A stretch of 64,000 bases of DNA from Closterium sp. Naga37s-1 (lineage: Eukaryota; Streptophyta; Zygnematophyceae; Desmidiales; Closteriaceae), in NCBI GenBank assembly GCA_947471745.1, contig CANJKZ010000084.1, positions 1,286,501-1,350,500 of the forward strand, written 5' to 3'. The notes under the pieces were generated by a model that was not told the DNA's origin, did not search any database, and saw only the letters and a program-made list of their open reading frames with translations. The position numbers were made by a program, and so were the translations under genes. Of the stretch, positions 21,490 to 32,696 are shown in pieces. Position 1 is the stretch's first letter. The number at the start of each line of letters is the position of its first letter.

Positions 21490-23000
21490 TGTGGATCTAC
21501 AAGGTGAAGTGGCCGCCTAGAGCACCATTGGTCTCCAAGGCGCGTTACATGGCAAGAGGCTTCAGTTAGCGCAAGGGAGTAGACTTCTTTCAGAATTTCT
21601 CCCCCACCCCAAAGATGGCCACTCTTCGAGTGTTACTGCACATTGCAGCAGCGCCACTACGAGCTGCACTCACTGGACTGCATTCCTTCAGGGTCGCCTC
21701 CACGAGAAGATCTTGCTGTGTCGTTCGCCTAGCTTAACTGGCTCATTCCCTGCTGGGACCCAGTGGCAGCTGCATTGACCGGTCTACGGCATGCGCCAGG
21801 CTCCCCGAGAATGGCTCGATATTCATCATAGGACACTAGCGTCACCTGGATTCTTCCCGTCGTCTGGTGACCCTTCACTCTTCGTCCGCCGCACTTTGAC
21901 CCCGTTCTTTGTTCTGGTCTACGTCGACGACTTGGTTTTCACCACTCCTGGCAGGAGTGCCCTGGCCTCGGTGAAGGCCCAACTGCAGCAGAGGCACAAT
22001 TTCACAGATCTTGCTGAGCTGCGGCACTACCTTGGCCTGCAGATCAACAGGGACAAAGCTACTTGCACCATTACGCTGACTCAGTCGCATATGGTGTAGT
22101 AGGTCCTTGAGCTGTTTGGCCTTCAGTTCTCTTCAACACATCCTCCCCCTCTTGCGATGGATCATAAGCTAAACTCCACCTTGGGAAGAGTCATTTGAGC
22201 CTATTGGTCCATACCCAGAGTTGGTGGGTTGTCTCATGTACCTGATGACTCGCACTCGCCCGGACCTCGCTTTCCCTCTCAGCATCCTGGCTCACTTTGT
22301 TGCGCCCGGGAGACACCAAATTGCTCACTGGTTGGCTGCTAAGAGGGTGGCAAAGTACCTAGGGAGTACGTCAGGCATGGAACTTGTGCTTGGAGGACGC
22401 CAGCCAGTTACACTCACCGAACACTCGGACTCGTCGTACGCTGACGACGCACAAACGATTCGGTCTACACATAGGTACTCCTTCAGCCTCGGGACAGGTG
22501 CTGTTTCGTGGAGGTCTACTCAGGCGTCGTTCATCTCTAGTTCTAGCTATGAGGCAGAGGTGTACGCTGTGGCCATGGCCGCCCAGGAGTTCCGCTTGGT
22601 GAGTGGCCTCGCTCTCCTCCAGTCTTGTTCAGTGACAACATGTCTGCTATCATGCTGTGCGAGGTGCCTCGACTGGTTGAGAAGCGAAGCACATCCAAGT
22701 TCGTTACTTTCTTCCGTGCGAGTTGCAGCAGCGTGGCCTGCCCGCGTCGTACAGGTGGCCTCGGAGGCCAACACTGCAGATATCTTCACCAAGGCATTGC
22801 CGCCTTGAGATCACCACCGCTTCTGCACGCAGCTTTGCCTTATGCCTACAGGTTCTCATTTGGTTTCGTAGAGATGTGTGTCAAACTTATATGCTATAGT
22901 CTGTTTAGGCTGTAGTGGGGTAGTTCTTACAGGGTACAACACTTTTAGGTTTCCCATATGTACCCACCTGCTTTCTAGTTCAGTCATTCATTCGCTCACA
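21488..23000 (+). pseudogene. Copia-C3 fragment: reverse transcriptase, RNase H, 3' LTR (unit 1)
   Basis: The plus strand starts inside reverse transcriptase at GMWIYKVKWPP and carries MARGFS*RKGVDFF, QAPREW, VLVYVDDLVF (catalytic YVDD intact), HYLGLQI, then SHMV**VL. RNase H follows with EHSDSSYADD, SYEAEVYAV, a frame break, and ANTADIFTKALP. Several stops are CAG-to-TAG and one CGA-to-TGA. The 3' LTR is 22879-23000 (TGTCAAAC to CGCTCACA, 122 bp), closely related to the H element 5' LTR at 60072-60199. Confidence 0.85.
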
Positions 23001-23080
23001 ATGTGTTGTCTTGTACTCTTGCATCTCATTTTTTATGTATGTATACCTGCATGTGGACTGGCCTTGTGGCCCCTTGTTTG
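23001..23080. other. Remnant of a copia 3' untranslated region
   Basis: The stretch CCTGCATGTGGACTGGCCTT and surroundings match the region between pol and 3' LTR in the other copia elements (compare 62030-62060 and the complement of 1060-1085). Confidence 0.4.
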
Positions 23081-23890
23081 TGTTATAGTCACAGTAGGCT
23101 CCAATGTGCCTAAAACGAAAGATAGAGTGCACAGTCGGATTTCTGCACAGCGGCTGTAAACGTTCATATCGATCTGGTCTCTGCTCTAAATGTCCTGATT
23201 CAAATACGATATGGAGCGTCTTAACGTCGCCTATACTAGGCAGTTTAGATCGCACGATTTCATTAAGAATTGACGACACAACGTTGGTTTGAACGAATGG
23301 CACTATGGCAGCCACTATAGTCTTAGAACACAAATTAGGAAGAGTTACGAGTTGGGAATGACTCCTAGCTCCTACAAACCCCAAGAGCCGAGGTACAGTG
23401 ATTTGAGACAGTGCCACACTATCCCCAACCACGAAGGGTCTCGAAACTACCCTTCACAAGGGCCTACACCAAGTGAAATGTTACACTACACAAAGTAATG
23501 TAACTATTCTCAATATCTTGAAGTGTACCTTTTTCGCGGGCTTCGCGATCACTTGAATCTTGAAACCAAGGCTCTGGTTCTTCATCATAAACTCATCCTT
23601 GAGTTCTTGATGGGTCTGCTGCACACACCTGCGACACGCCGAATGTTCCACATACAACAAAATAGAAACCGCGCGACACATACAAACAACGAAAAAGAAA
23701 CCGCGCGAGACACACAAACGACGACGTAGACACGCGACTAGCGATGACACACACACATTCGACATCATGACTCATCATTCACACATTATTATAAGCATGA
23801 AATATATATTATCTCATGCCCTCATACCACTCCATGCACACACGCATGCACGCACAACAAGCCGCGTGCAAACCGTAGGTTGCACCAACT
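23081..23890 (-). repeat. Copia-D 3' LTR (unit 1)
   Basis: The 810-bp LTR is inverse to the solo LTR 14320-15138, with the same ends (GTTGGTGCAACC and GACTATAACA). A purine tract (GAGGGGGGG in sense) and the RNase H stop codon abut its start at 23889-23891, so it is the 3' LTR. Confidence 0.85.
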
Positions 23891-24629
23891 AACCCCCCCT
23901 CGGATTGTTGGCCTTCCAGTTCAGAGCCATTCCAGCCAGCTTGCAGCACTTCGAATGCTGTTGCTCCACCAGCCTCTTGGTCTTCATGTCTGCCGGCTGC
24001 CCCGTCGTCTTCACGTAGCGCAACTCAACTTCACCCGTGGCCACCATGCTCCTCGTCCAATGCCGTTTCACCATCATGTGCTTCGTGAGGCCATGCAACA
24101 CAGGGTTCTTAGCAAGAGCAATGGCACCTTGGCTGTCACAGAAGAGTGGGGTAGGTCTTTGCTGCTCCTCCCCCAATTCAGCCAACAAACGCCGCTGCCA
24201 CACAATCTCCCGTACAGCATGGAAGAGTGCCATGTACTCGGACTCCATCGAGCTCAATGCTTGGTCCACCTGCTTCTTGCTCTCCCAAGCAGTTGGGCCT
24301 CCACCAACACAGCAAATGAACCCTCCAACACTTGTCATGTCCTCTGGCTCCGATGCATAAGAAGCATCAAAGAATGCGGTGAGGAACAAACGCCCGGGTT
24401 CAACACCATCCGCGCCCTTTTGGCACCTTTGCGCCGCCGCCGAGTATTGCAGCCCAACGGTCGGTGTTTGGCCAAGGTACTTGGCTACCCTCATTCCAGC
24501 TTCTACCTGCTCCTCATTAGGGCATTGCACAACCCTAACTAACTGCCCGGTAGCAAAGGCAACGTCCGGCCGAGTGTTTACCGCCGCATACATCAGGCTG
24601 CCCACCACCGAGTGAAATCGGCACCTCTC
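23889..24629 (-). pseudogene. Copia-D RNase H (3' part of pol), truncated by copia E
   Basis: The frame reads HSVVGSLMYAAVNTRPDVAF, FDASYASEPEDMTSVGG, KKQVDQALSSMESEYMALFH, FCDSQGAIALAKNPVLHG, HMMVKRHW and ELRYVKTTGQPADMKTKRLV, a normal copia RNase H with its Asp, Glu, Asp residues. The stop TAG overlaps the 3' LTR start. The right end at 24629 is the insertion point of copia E; apparent codons to its right come from E's LTR. It belongs to a different, less GC-rich copia lineage than A, C, E, F and H. Confidence 0.9.
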
Positions 24630-24829
24630 TGTCAGAATGTTATAGTGCTTACATTTGTGTAGGGTATAATGGGGTAGCCCATAAGGGGTACAACCCAATT
24701 AGGGTTAGTACTTGTACCCAACTCTTTGCTAGTTCATTCATTCTCGTTCGTTATTCTGACATGAATATTAGAGCAGGTCCTCCGCTAGGACCGTTTTTTT
24801 TTTGGGCCCACTACAGCGTTGCCCCACTA

Positions 24830-25640
24830 GCAGCCCCTAGCGGCCCTCGTGCCGCCCCTACTGCCTTGCGCGCCACCCTTGTGCGGCCCTCCTCTCGACC
24901 CTAGGCCCGCGCCCGTCGTCCCTAGGCCCCGGCCCGTCGCCACTCGCCCCTAGGCCCGCGGCCGTCGCCCCTAGCCCATCGCCCCTAGGTCCCGGCCCGT
25001 CGCCACTCGCCCCTAGGCCTGTGACAGTAGCCCCTAGCCCCGGCCCGTCGACCGTTGCCCCTAGGCCCGAGCACGTCGCCCCTAGGCCCGTCGCCCCTAG
25101 GCCCTGGCCCGACGCCCGTCACCCGTCGCCCGGCACCCGTCGCCCCCTAGGCCCCGGCCCAAGCCCGTTGCCCCTAGGCCCAAGCACGTCACCCCTAGGC
25201 CTGTCGCCTCGGCCCGTCGCCCCTCGGCCTGTCGCCTCTAGGCCCGCCGCCCCGGCCCGTCACCCCTAGGCCCGTCGCCCCGGCCCGCAGCCCGTCGCCC
25301 CTAGGACCCCGCCCCGGCCCGTCGCCCCTAGGCTCGTCGCCCCGGCCCGTTGCCCCTAGGACCCCGGCCCGACGCCCGTCGCTCACGGCCCGTCGCCCCC
25401 ACCCCTAGGCCCCGGCCCGTCGCCCCTAACCTAGGCCCCGGACCGTCACCCCTAGCCCCGAATCGCGCCCGTTGCCCCTAACCTAGGCCCCGGCCCGTCG
25501 CACCTGGCTCCGGCTCTTGCCCGTCGCCCCTAGCCCCGGCCAATCGCCCCTAGCCCCGGCCAATCGCCCCTAGCCCCGACTCGAGCCCATCGCCCCTAGG
25601 CTCCGGCCGGCCCGTCGACCCCAGGCCCCGCGCACCGCCT
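24830..25640 (+). repeat. Copia-E leader repeats
   Basis: About 800 bp of degenerate repeats of the form CCCGTCGCCCCTAGGCCCCG lie between primer site and gag. They contain no credible coding region. Confidence 0.9.
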
Positions 25641-25830
25641 CTTGCGGCCCGCCCCTTTGCCTTTGCAGCCCACGAGTCGCCCTTGCAGCCCCACGCGCCG
25701 CCCCTGGTGGCCCACTAGCCGCCCCTGCTGCCCTGCTAGCTGCTCCTTGCCCTCTCGCAACCGCTGCTACCCTACTTGCCGCCCCTCTCTGCTGCCTGCT
25801 CTTATCCCTGCGCTGCTGGCTGTGCCGCTA

Positions 25831-28273
25831 TGGATTCTCTTCGCGTCCTTGCTTTCGATCCTGAGGGCCACCCTATTCAGTTTGACACGTGGCTCGACGA
25901 CCTGCAGCTGTTCCTACTAAGCGACGACAGTGTTTCGTTGTTTGACCACACGTCTAGCGCCGCTCCCGCCCCTCCCACCACAGCTGACAGTGCAACCCGC
26001 TCACAGTGGCTTACTCGTGACGCTGCTGCCCGCTTAGCCATTCGCAACCACCTGCCGTTAGCCGAAGGCGCTCACTTTGGACACCACAGGACAGCAGAGG
26101 CACTGTACAACGCTGTCGTCGCTCGCTACTCCTCGCCTGCCACTTCTGCTCTAGGCCGCCTCCTCCTGCCCTACCTGTTCCCCGAGCTGTCCGCCTTTGC
26201 CATAGTAGAGGACCTAGTCTCCCACCTTCGCACTAGCGATGCTCGCTATCGTGCTGCCCTCCCAGCAGAGTTCCTTGCCAAGAACCCACCCCCGATGTAC
26301 ATCACTCTTTACTTCATAGTCACCCACCTCCCTGAATCTCTCCGCGCTATCAGGGACCACTTTCTTTCCCTTGACCCCACAGCCCTCACTGTTGACCTTC
26401 TCGAGCAGCACCTCCTTGCAGCAGAGACTAGTGTAGTCAATGTAGGTGCTGCTCGTGGCACTCCTCGCACGCCCTTCTTTGAGGGGTGCTCCCCCTCCCC
26501 CCTTGCTCCCTCCTACGCCTCTGCTGCTGCTGCTGACGTCCCTGGTGTTGCGGACGTCGGGGCCGCTTCTGCTGGTGTGAAGCGCCGCAGCAGCAAGGGC
26601 AAGGGTGGTAGGGGTGGTGGCGGTGGCAACGGGGGTGGTAGTGGGGGCAGCAGTGGGGGTGGTGGAGGCAGTGGAGGTGGTGGCAATGGCAGGAGTGGGG
26701 GTATTGGTGGCGGCGGTGGAGGCAGCGGTGGGAGTGGCGGTAGTGGCAGCGGTGGGAGTGGTGGCGCTCGGACTAGAGCTCAGCGTGGAGGTACTGGAGG
26801 AGGCTAGAGGCAGCAGCGGCAGCGTCGGAACGAGACCCCGTCACCCCAGCAGCTTCGTGAGTGGTTTTCTCAGCGTGGGGCGTCTGGGGGTAGTGTTAGC
26901 TGCCCGTATGTCATTCGCAAAAGTGACCGTGCTGGTCAGACATGCGAGAAGCTTCACACTCAGCACCGCTGCTTCTCCCGCCTGGACGACGCTTGGCGCG
27001 CAGAGTTTGGTGACAAGGCTGAGCGCCCCCGGTGGGCAGAGCCGCTTAGGACTGGTGTTGCTATGTTTGACATAGACTTTGATGCTATCCATGCTGCAAT
27101 GTATGCTTTGTCAGCTATTGCTGAAGGTGACTGTTACCTGTGTGTGCCGCCTGACCCAGGTATAGAGGTTGCTGCTCTAGGCGCTACTCAGTCTGTTCTC
27201 CCTAGTACTACACTTGCTGCGGCCTTGCACACCTTTACACTTGACTCAGGTGCCTCACGCTGTTTCTTTTGCGACAGCACCACCCTCACTCCTCCCTCTG
27301 CACCTGTACCGGTCAGGCTGGCTGACCCCTCCGAGGGTCCAGTCCCCGCCCATTCCTCCACTGTGCTCCCGTGTCCGGCGGTTCCGTCCGGCTCACTGTC
27401 AGGCCTTCACCTCCCCTCCTTCTCTACGAACTTGGTGAGTACCGCTGCCCTCCAGGACGCGATGGTCACTACCACCACTCCTGGGGGTCAGCGTGTGTCG
27501 ATCTGCACGTGTACACGGACGAGTCATCACCTGGCCACGTTTACTCGTCGGCCAGGGTTGTGTCTGTATACACTGGCTACCGAGCCTCCTCAGGTAGCTG
27601 CGTCTGTTGAGGTGTCCGAGTCAGGTCAGGTAGCACCCCCTTGCTCGTGTCGCCTCCTGTCGCACCAGACCCTTCTGTGGCACCACCGCCTGGGTCACCC
27701 CTCCCTGCCACGCCTTCGTGGCATGCACTTCCGCCTCCATGTCTCTGGTCTTCCCAGGTATCTGCCTCCCCTCCCACCCTTGCCTGCCCCGCCCTGCCTT
27801 TCGTGCGTCGAGGGGCGGCAGCGCGCCGCTCCTCACTCCTCCTCGTTTCCCCCGACGACTGCTCCCCTGCAGACTCTCCACATGGACGTGTGGGGCCTAG
27901 CTCGCGTCAGTGGAGAGGGCCGCGAGCGCTACTTTCTACGCGGTACACCACGGTCTTCCCCTTGCGCAGCAAGGGTCAGGTCGTTGATGTCTTGATCCCT
28001 TGGATCTGCACTGTCCGTCTCCAGCTCCGCGAGCGGTTCTGTACGGACCTTCCTGTCCTACGTCTGCACTCTGACAGAGGTGGTGAGTTCTCCTCCGACC
28101 TCTTGCGGGAATTTTGTCGTGGGGAGGGCATTCTCCAGTCGTTCACGCTTCCCGAATCCCCTCAGCAAAATGGGATTGCTGAGCGCTGCATTGGCCTAGT
28201 CATGGAGGTCGCTCGTACCTCCATGATCCTTGCGGCTGCTCCCCATTTTCTGTGGCCGTTTGCGGTCCGGTAC
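25831..28273 (+). pseudogene. Copia-E gag-protease-integrase
   Basis: Gag starts at ATG 25831 (MDSLRVLAFDPEGHPIQFDT), followed by the capsid-like region, a Gly-rich stretch (about residues 260-320), then a TAG at 26805-26807. The same frame continues: nucleocapsid-like CX13CX3HX4C (CPYVIRKSDRAGQTC), protease FTLDSGASRCFF, integrase zinc region (WHHRLGHPSLPRLRG, CLSCVEG), first Asp LHMDVWG. At about 27938 roughly 20 bp are missing (the VVDDYS codons) and the frame shifts. The second Asp (LHSDRGGEFSS) and NGIAERCIG follow to VRY, where the TRIM begins. Confidence 0.9.
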
Positions 28274-28487
28274 TCTGACACCCCCCCGCACTGGGATGCC
28301 CGAAGTGCACACACTGGGATTCGAACCCGAGACCTTCGCTCTGATACCATGTCAGAATACCAACCACTAGACCATTGGGATAAAAGGGCTTGTTAAGTAG
28401 CGGGTCAGTGCGCCCATAACCCCCCAGGACAACGAGCCTGTAACCCTTCCCTAGGATCAATCGGGGATCACCAGTGGACCTCTGACA
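28274..28487 (-). mobile_element. TRIM-like miniature LTR element with tRNA-like promoter (unit 1)
   Basis: Sense is minus. LTR 28350-28487 (138 bp, TGTCAGA...TCTGACA), primer site TGGTATCAGAGC (28338-28349), internal region of only 69 bp (28281-28349), purine tract GCGGGGGGG, then just 7 bp of the other LTR (28274-28280). No coding capacity. Sense strand has an A-box-like TGGTCTAGTGG (28364-28374) in the LTR and a perfect B-box GGTTCGAATCC (28317-28327) after the primer site, spaced as in a tRNA gene. The left LTR has been lost at the junction with copia E. Confidence 0.75.
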
Positions 28488-29193
28488 GAATTGTGATTGA
28501 ACTTGTAGTGCGTCCAATGTCTTCTCTTGTCCAGGTGAAGACTGTGTGTGTGGCGCGAAGCTGATGGAGCCACGTTGAGGTTCGTACGGAGCAAAGGTGG
28601 GTTGCTGTTGATTTCCGCGCGCATACGATGAACCGTCGAGGCTCATCGGAGTAGCTCTGTTGTTGTTGTCGCTGTTGTTTGATTGTGCAAGAGATGCTTG
28701 CTGGTATTTCTCGTAGAAGGACATGAAGGAGAAGAATTTCTCCATCATGTTTGGGTCGAAGCCCGCTGCTTGATTCCCGGGAGTTTCGGTTGACTCCGCA
28801 GCTGGTCTTGTTACTGTGCCTTCCTCTATCTGTAGGCCAGAGGCTGGAGGTGGAGTAGGAGTAGTGCCGAGAGACCCTTTAGAGGAGCTTCTCTCCTTCT
28901 GTGTTGCCATGTCTTGTGTTTGTCGTAGGAGTTTTTGAAAAATCGATCTTGCCTTGTTTGCTCTCATACCAGGTTGGGCTGAGAAAATAGCCCTTAGAAT
29001 CTTTCAAGGCTAAGACCTCTTGTTGAAGTAGGGATGTTGTAGTTGAGGAAGCGTAATAGTAGTATTAACTTGAACCACCTTGCACAGGTATGTGAGAACA
29101 AGATTAGTTGATAATAGCATGGGCATACAAAGCTTTTATATGATTACAAAGGAATATGGAAAGTTCTAATTTAACTGTTTCTGCTGTTGCGGT
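28488..29193 (-). pseudogene. LTR element G: 5' LTR part, primer site and gag N-terminus
   Basis: On the minus strand an A/T-rich LTR with a TATA-like ATATAAAAGC precedes TGGTATGAGAGC (plus 28962-28973), a primer site for initiator tRNA. A frame then starts at MATQKERSSSKGS (ATG about 28910) and runs through PGNQAAGFDPNMMEKFFSFM and SLAQSNNSDNNN to about 28488, where the TRIM interrupts. The position after the primer site and the polar, Gln/Asn-rich composition suggest a gag N-terminus of a family not otherwise seen here. Its upstream LTR boundary is hidden by copia F. Confidence 0.55.
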
Positions 29194-32100
29194 TGTCAGA
29201 ATAACAAACTATAATGGATGAACTAGCAATCAGTTGGGTACAAGTACTAACCCTAATTGGGTTGTACCCCTTATGGGCTACCCCACTACAGCCTACACAC
29301 ATGTATAAGCTATAATGTTCTGACACACCCCCATAGGCGAAGTGGGGGAGAACAAGTGGTCACAAGACCAGTCAAGAAACGCAAGCAAGCTCAGGGTGGA
29401 TCACAAAGTTACCACGCAGTCCGAGCAAAAGCAAAGGGCCACAAGGCCAGTTCACATGCAGAGTTATATAAAGGGAACAAACAATACAGTGATCATACCC
29501 TAGCAAGAACAAGCATGCAAGTATATATAGAGATCACAGTACAAACAGGGTCAAGCAGTGAGCAAGTGAGGCAAAGTGGGCACAAGGCCTAACACAGTAG
29601 CAAAGCGCTGATGATCACCAGGCGGAAGCGACTTGGTGAAGACATCAGCAGTGTTGGCCCGAGTGGGCACGTACGCACGACCAAGCTGGCCACGCTGCTA
29701 CAACTCTCGAGCAAGGAAGTATCGCAGAGCGATGTGCTTCGTTCTGTGCTCGAGTCTGTGCTCCTGACACAAGGCAATCATGGCCTTGTTGTCTACGAAC
29801 AGGACTGGAGGCGAACGAGGCTGCTCTCCCAAGTCGGTCCGCAAGTAGGTGAGCCAGCGTAGCTCCTGAGCAGCCATGGCTCCGGCGTAGATCTCAGCCT
29901 CACAACTGGAGCTGAGAACCGAAGACGAGCGGGTAGACCGCCAAGAAACGGAGCCGGACCCACGGCTGAAGGTGTAACCCTGTGACGACCGCTGCGTAGC
30001 TGAGTCGTCAACCCAGGTTGCGTCTGCGTGACCAGTGAGGACAACTGGACCCCGTCCTCCAAGCACGAGCCCCATGCCCGACGTACTGCAGAGGTAACGC
30101 AGTACCCTCTTTGCAGCATCCCAGTGCACCTTTCGGTGCCTACTGGGAGCCACGTAGCGAGCCAGAAGGCTGAGAGGGTACGCGAGGTCAGGTCGTGTGC
30201 AAATCATCAGGTACATGAGGCAACCCACAAGCTCTGGGTACGGACCACTCGGCTCTACGGACTCGTCCGAAGGTGGAGCTGAGAGCGAGTGGCTGGTAGA
30301 CAGAGGAGTGAGCTGTGGCGAGGAGTACTGGAAGCCGAAGCGCTGAAGGACCTGGTGCACCATGTGTGACTGAGTCAGTGTGATGGTGCGCAGTGCTATG
30401 TATCGGGTGATCTGCAGGCCAAGATAGCTGCGCAGTTCACCCGGGTCAGTGCAGGTGTGTCTCTTCTGCAGCTTGGACTTCACAAGGGTTAGTGCCTCAG
30501 TGTCAGCAGTGGCAAAGACGAGGTCGTCGATGTACACTAGGACGTAGAACGGCGGCAGCGACGTGTCGGTGCGTAGAAACAGCGACGGGTCTGCTGTAGA
30601 AGGAGCAAACCCAAGAGCCGCAAGTGTAGTCCTCAGTGTCTCGTGCCACTCGCGAGGTGCGTGGCGGAGACCGTAGACTGGCCGGCGGAGGCTCCACTGA
30701 GTACCTGCAGGAAACGTCCCAGTGAAACCAGGTGGTCGGCGCAGCCAGATCTCCTCATGCAGGCTGCCCTGCAGGAAGGCTGTACTGAAGTCCAGGGAGT
30801 GCAACTCGTAGTCACGCTGAGCAGCGACCTGCAGCAACACCCGAAGAGTAGTCATCTTCGGGGTGGGGGAGAAGGTGTGGAAGTAGTCAACTCCCTGTCG
30901 CTGGCTGAAGCCTCGAGCAACGTAACGAGCCTTGAAGGCAGGCGGAGAACCCGGCGGCCGCTTCACCCTGAAAATCCACATGCCATCGACTATGTTCGCC
31001 CGAGACGGGGGAACTTCATCGACGTAGGTGCCTGTGGACTTCCAGGATGCCATCTCGGCATCCATAGCTGCCTGCCACTGAGAGGAGTAAGGACCCGTAA
31101 TCGCCTCTGCGTAAGAGCGCGGGGTCGGGATGTCTGGAGCATCCGGGTCTCCCTTAGGGGCAAGCAGCATGGAAGCGAAACGAGGTACAGCAGCTGCAAG
31201 ACACTCAAAGTCCTCCTGCCTGTCCTCAAGGACGTCCGTGCCAAGAGCACACTCACCCTCGACGGACGGAGGACTGGCAGACACTGACTCAGCAACGAGA
31301 GCAGTGGCGTAGTTGAGACGGCAGGCAGCATCAAAGTCAAGCAGCTCAGCAACGAGAGCAGACGCAGCAGCAGATTCAAAGTACGGGTCAGTGACAGCAG
31401 TGGCAAGGAGACGAGCGACAGTGGGACTGGCACCATGCGCTCGGTCAGACTCAAGGTCAGGGACCTCAGGAAGAGAGGACTCAGGAGGAGCAGGCAGAGG
31501 AACACGCAGTGGAACAGAAGAAGGACGGAGTGCCATAGCGTGCGTGCCGGGGACAGGAGGAGGACGCGAACGAGGAGCGCGATGAGCAGTGCGAACAGGC
31601 GAGACAGGACGAGACGCAGGCTCACGACGCTCTGTAAGACCTCCGCACTGCTCAGTGTAAGGAGAGGGAGCAGGCAGTGGGGAGGCTGGCTGTAACGGCA
31701 GCTGCGACTGGTCAGGCGGTGGACACAGGAAGGGAGGAGGAAGACCAGTAGACGGGACACAAAGAACCTGCTGAAGCAGGGGAACGAAGTACGGTCGCGG
31801 CCGCACAGTGTCTCCAGCACCTCCAGCTCCAGGGTCAACAGCTCCAGCTCCTGCTTCTCCAGCGCCTCCGGCGCCAGTGCCTCCAACTCCAGCTCCTGCA
31901 GCCCTAGTGTCTCCTGCACCAGGGCCCCCAACTCCAGCTACTCAAGCTCCAGCGCCTACAGCGCCAGCTGCTCCAGGCTCCGTAGGGTCTCCAGCTCCAG
32001 CGCACCCAACACCACCAGACCCGATAGCTCCAGTAGGAACAGCAGCACCTCCAGCTCCAGTGTTTCCAGCCCCTCCAGCTCCGGGAGCCCCACTCCGACG

Positions 32101-32696
32101 GTGCGGGCGCCGAACAAGCCACTCATGCAGCTGCTGCGAGGACAGTCGCGGCGAAGCACCAGCAGGACCTCCAGACAAAGCAGCACCCCGAGGCTCAGCA
32201 CCCCCAGACTCCGCACCCTCCGACTCAGCACCCCCAGACTCAACACCCTCAGGCTCAGCACCCCTAGACCCAGCATCCTCAGACCCCGCACCCCCAGACG
32301 CAGCACCCCCAGACGCAGCACCTGGAGCAGCACCTGAGACGACAGCTACCTGAACAGGCGGAGTGCCAGGGAGAGGGTCTACCTGAGACACTCCCGAGGG
32401 AGCAGGACCCTGGGGCGGGAGGGGGTCTACCGGAGGTGGACCGAGAGCAAGGAAGAGTGGCGGGGGCGGGGGAGGGGCAGATCGATAGGGGAAGAGACGG
32501 TAGAAGGGAACCGACTCATCGAACGTGACGTCCTGAGAGGGGAGGACACGGCGCGAGATGGGGTGGTAAAACTGCCAGCCAAGGGCGTCAGGGACAAAGC
32601 CAAGGAAGACGCAGGGAATGGCGCGGGCGGAGAGCTTGTCCGCGGACGTATCGCGAACAAAGGCACGAGAACCCCAGACCCAGAACACCGACGCAT
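29194..32696 (-). mobile_element. Copia-F, 3' part, cut by the duplication junction (unit 1)
   Basis: 3' LTR 29194-29325, purine tract, 3' untranslated region, then pol from the TGA stop at 29551-29553 rightward through RNase H, reverse transcriptase, repeat linker and integrase C-terminus. The coding sequence ends abruptly at 32696 in the integrase C-terminal region (VFWVWGSRAFVRD), where unit 2 begins. The complete version of the same element is at 51929-59649. Confidence 0.92.
29551..32696 (-). pseudogene. Copia-F pol, RNase H to integrase C-terminus (unit 1, truncated)
   Basis: Reverse transcriptase carries KARYVARGFSQRQGVDYFHT, VYGLRHAPREWH and the catalytic VLVYIDDLVFA (YIDD, a conservative change from YVDD). 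RNase H carries GHADATW, SSCEAEIYAG, FVDNKAMI. In-frame stops: TAG at 29698-29700 (REL*QRGQ) and TGA at 31942-31944 in the Gly/Ala-rich linker. At the right the frame is broken by the unit junction, so 5' pol and gag are absent from this copy. Confidence 0.9.

Larger units (their letters stand above)
24630..28273 (+). mobile_element. Copia-E, 5' two-thirds of element (unit 1)
   Basis: 5' LTR 24630-24761 (132 bp, TGTCAGAATG to TTATTCTGACA, 9-bp perfectly inverted ends), degenerate primer site TGAATATTAGAGC, a hairpin GGTCCT-CCGCT-AGGACC, T-run, GGGCCC at 24804-24809, a GC-rich repeat leader, then gag-protease-integrase. The element stops inside integrase at about 28273, replaced by the TRIM; reverse transcriptase, RNase H and 3' LTR are gone. 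Confidence 0.9.
9964..32696 (+). repeat. Tandem segmental duplication, unit 1 (22.73 kb)
   Basis: Unit 1 is nearly identical to 32697-55434 in the same orientation. The offset is 22733 at the start, 22734 after about 13988 and 22735 after about 18913, because of two 1-bp insertions in unit 2. About 25 substitutions were noticed by eye. The unit starts at CGCGAAATTTC and stops inside the integrase region of copia F. The left junction (9963/9964) and the inner junction (32696/32697) share the 3-bp microhomology CGC. Confidence 0.95.

Noticed and set aside
28317..28374. A genuine tRNA gene on the minus strand
   Set aside because: A- and B-box motifs and spacing fit, but no convincing acceptor stem or anticodon arm forms, and the sequence is an LTR plus primer site.
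28200..28487. Extension of the element G frame leftward as real protein
   Set aside because: Those codons lie in the TRIM LTR and in antisense of copia E integrase.
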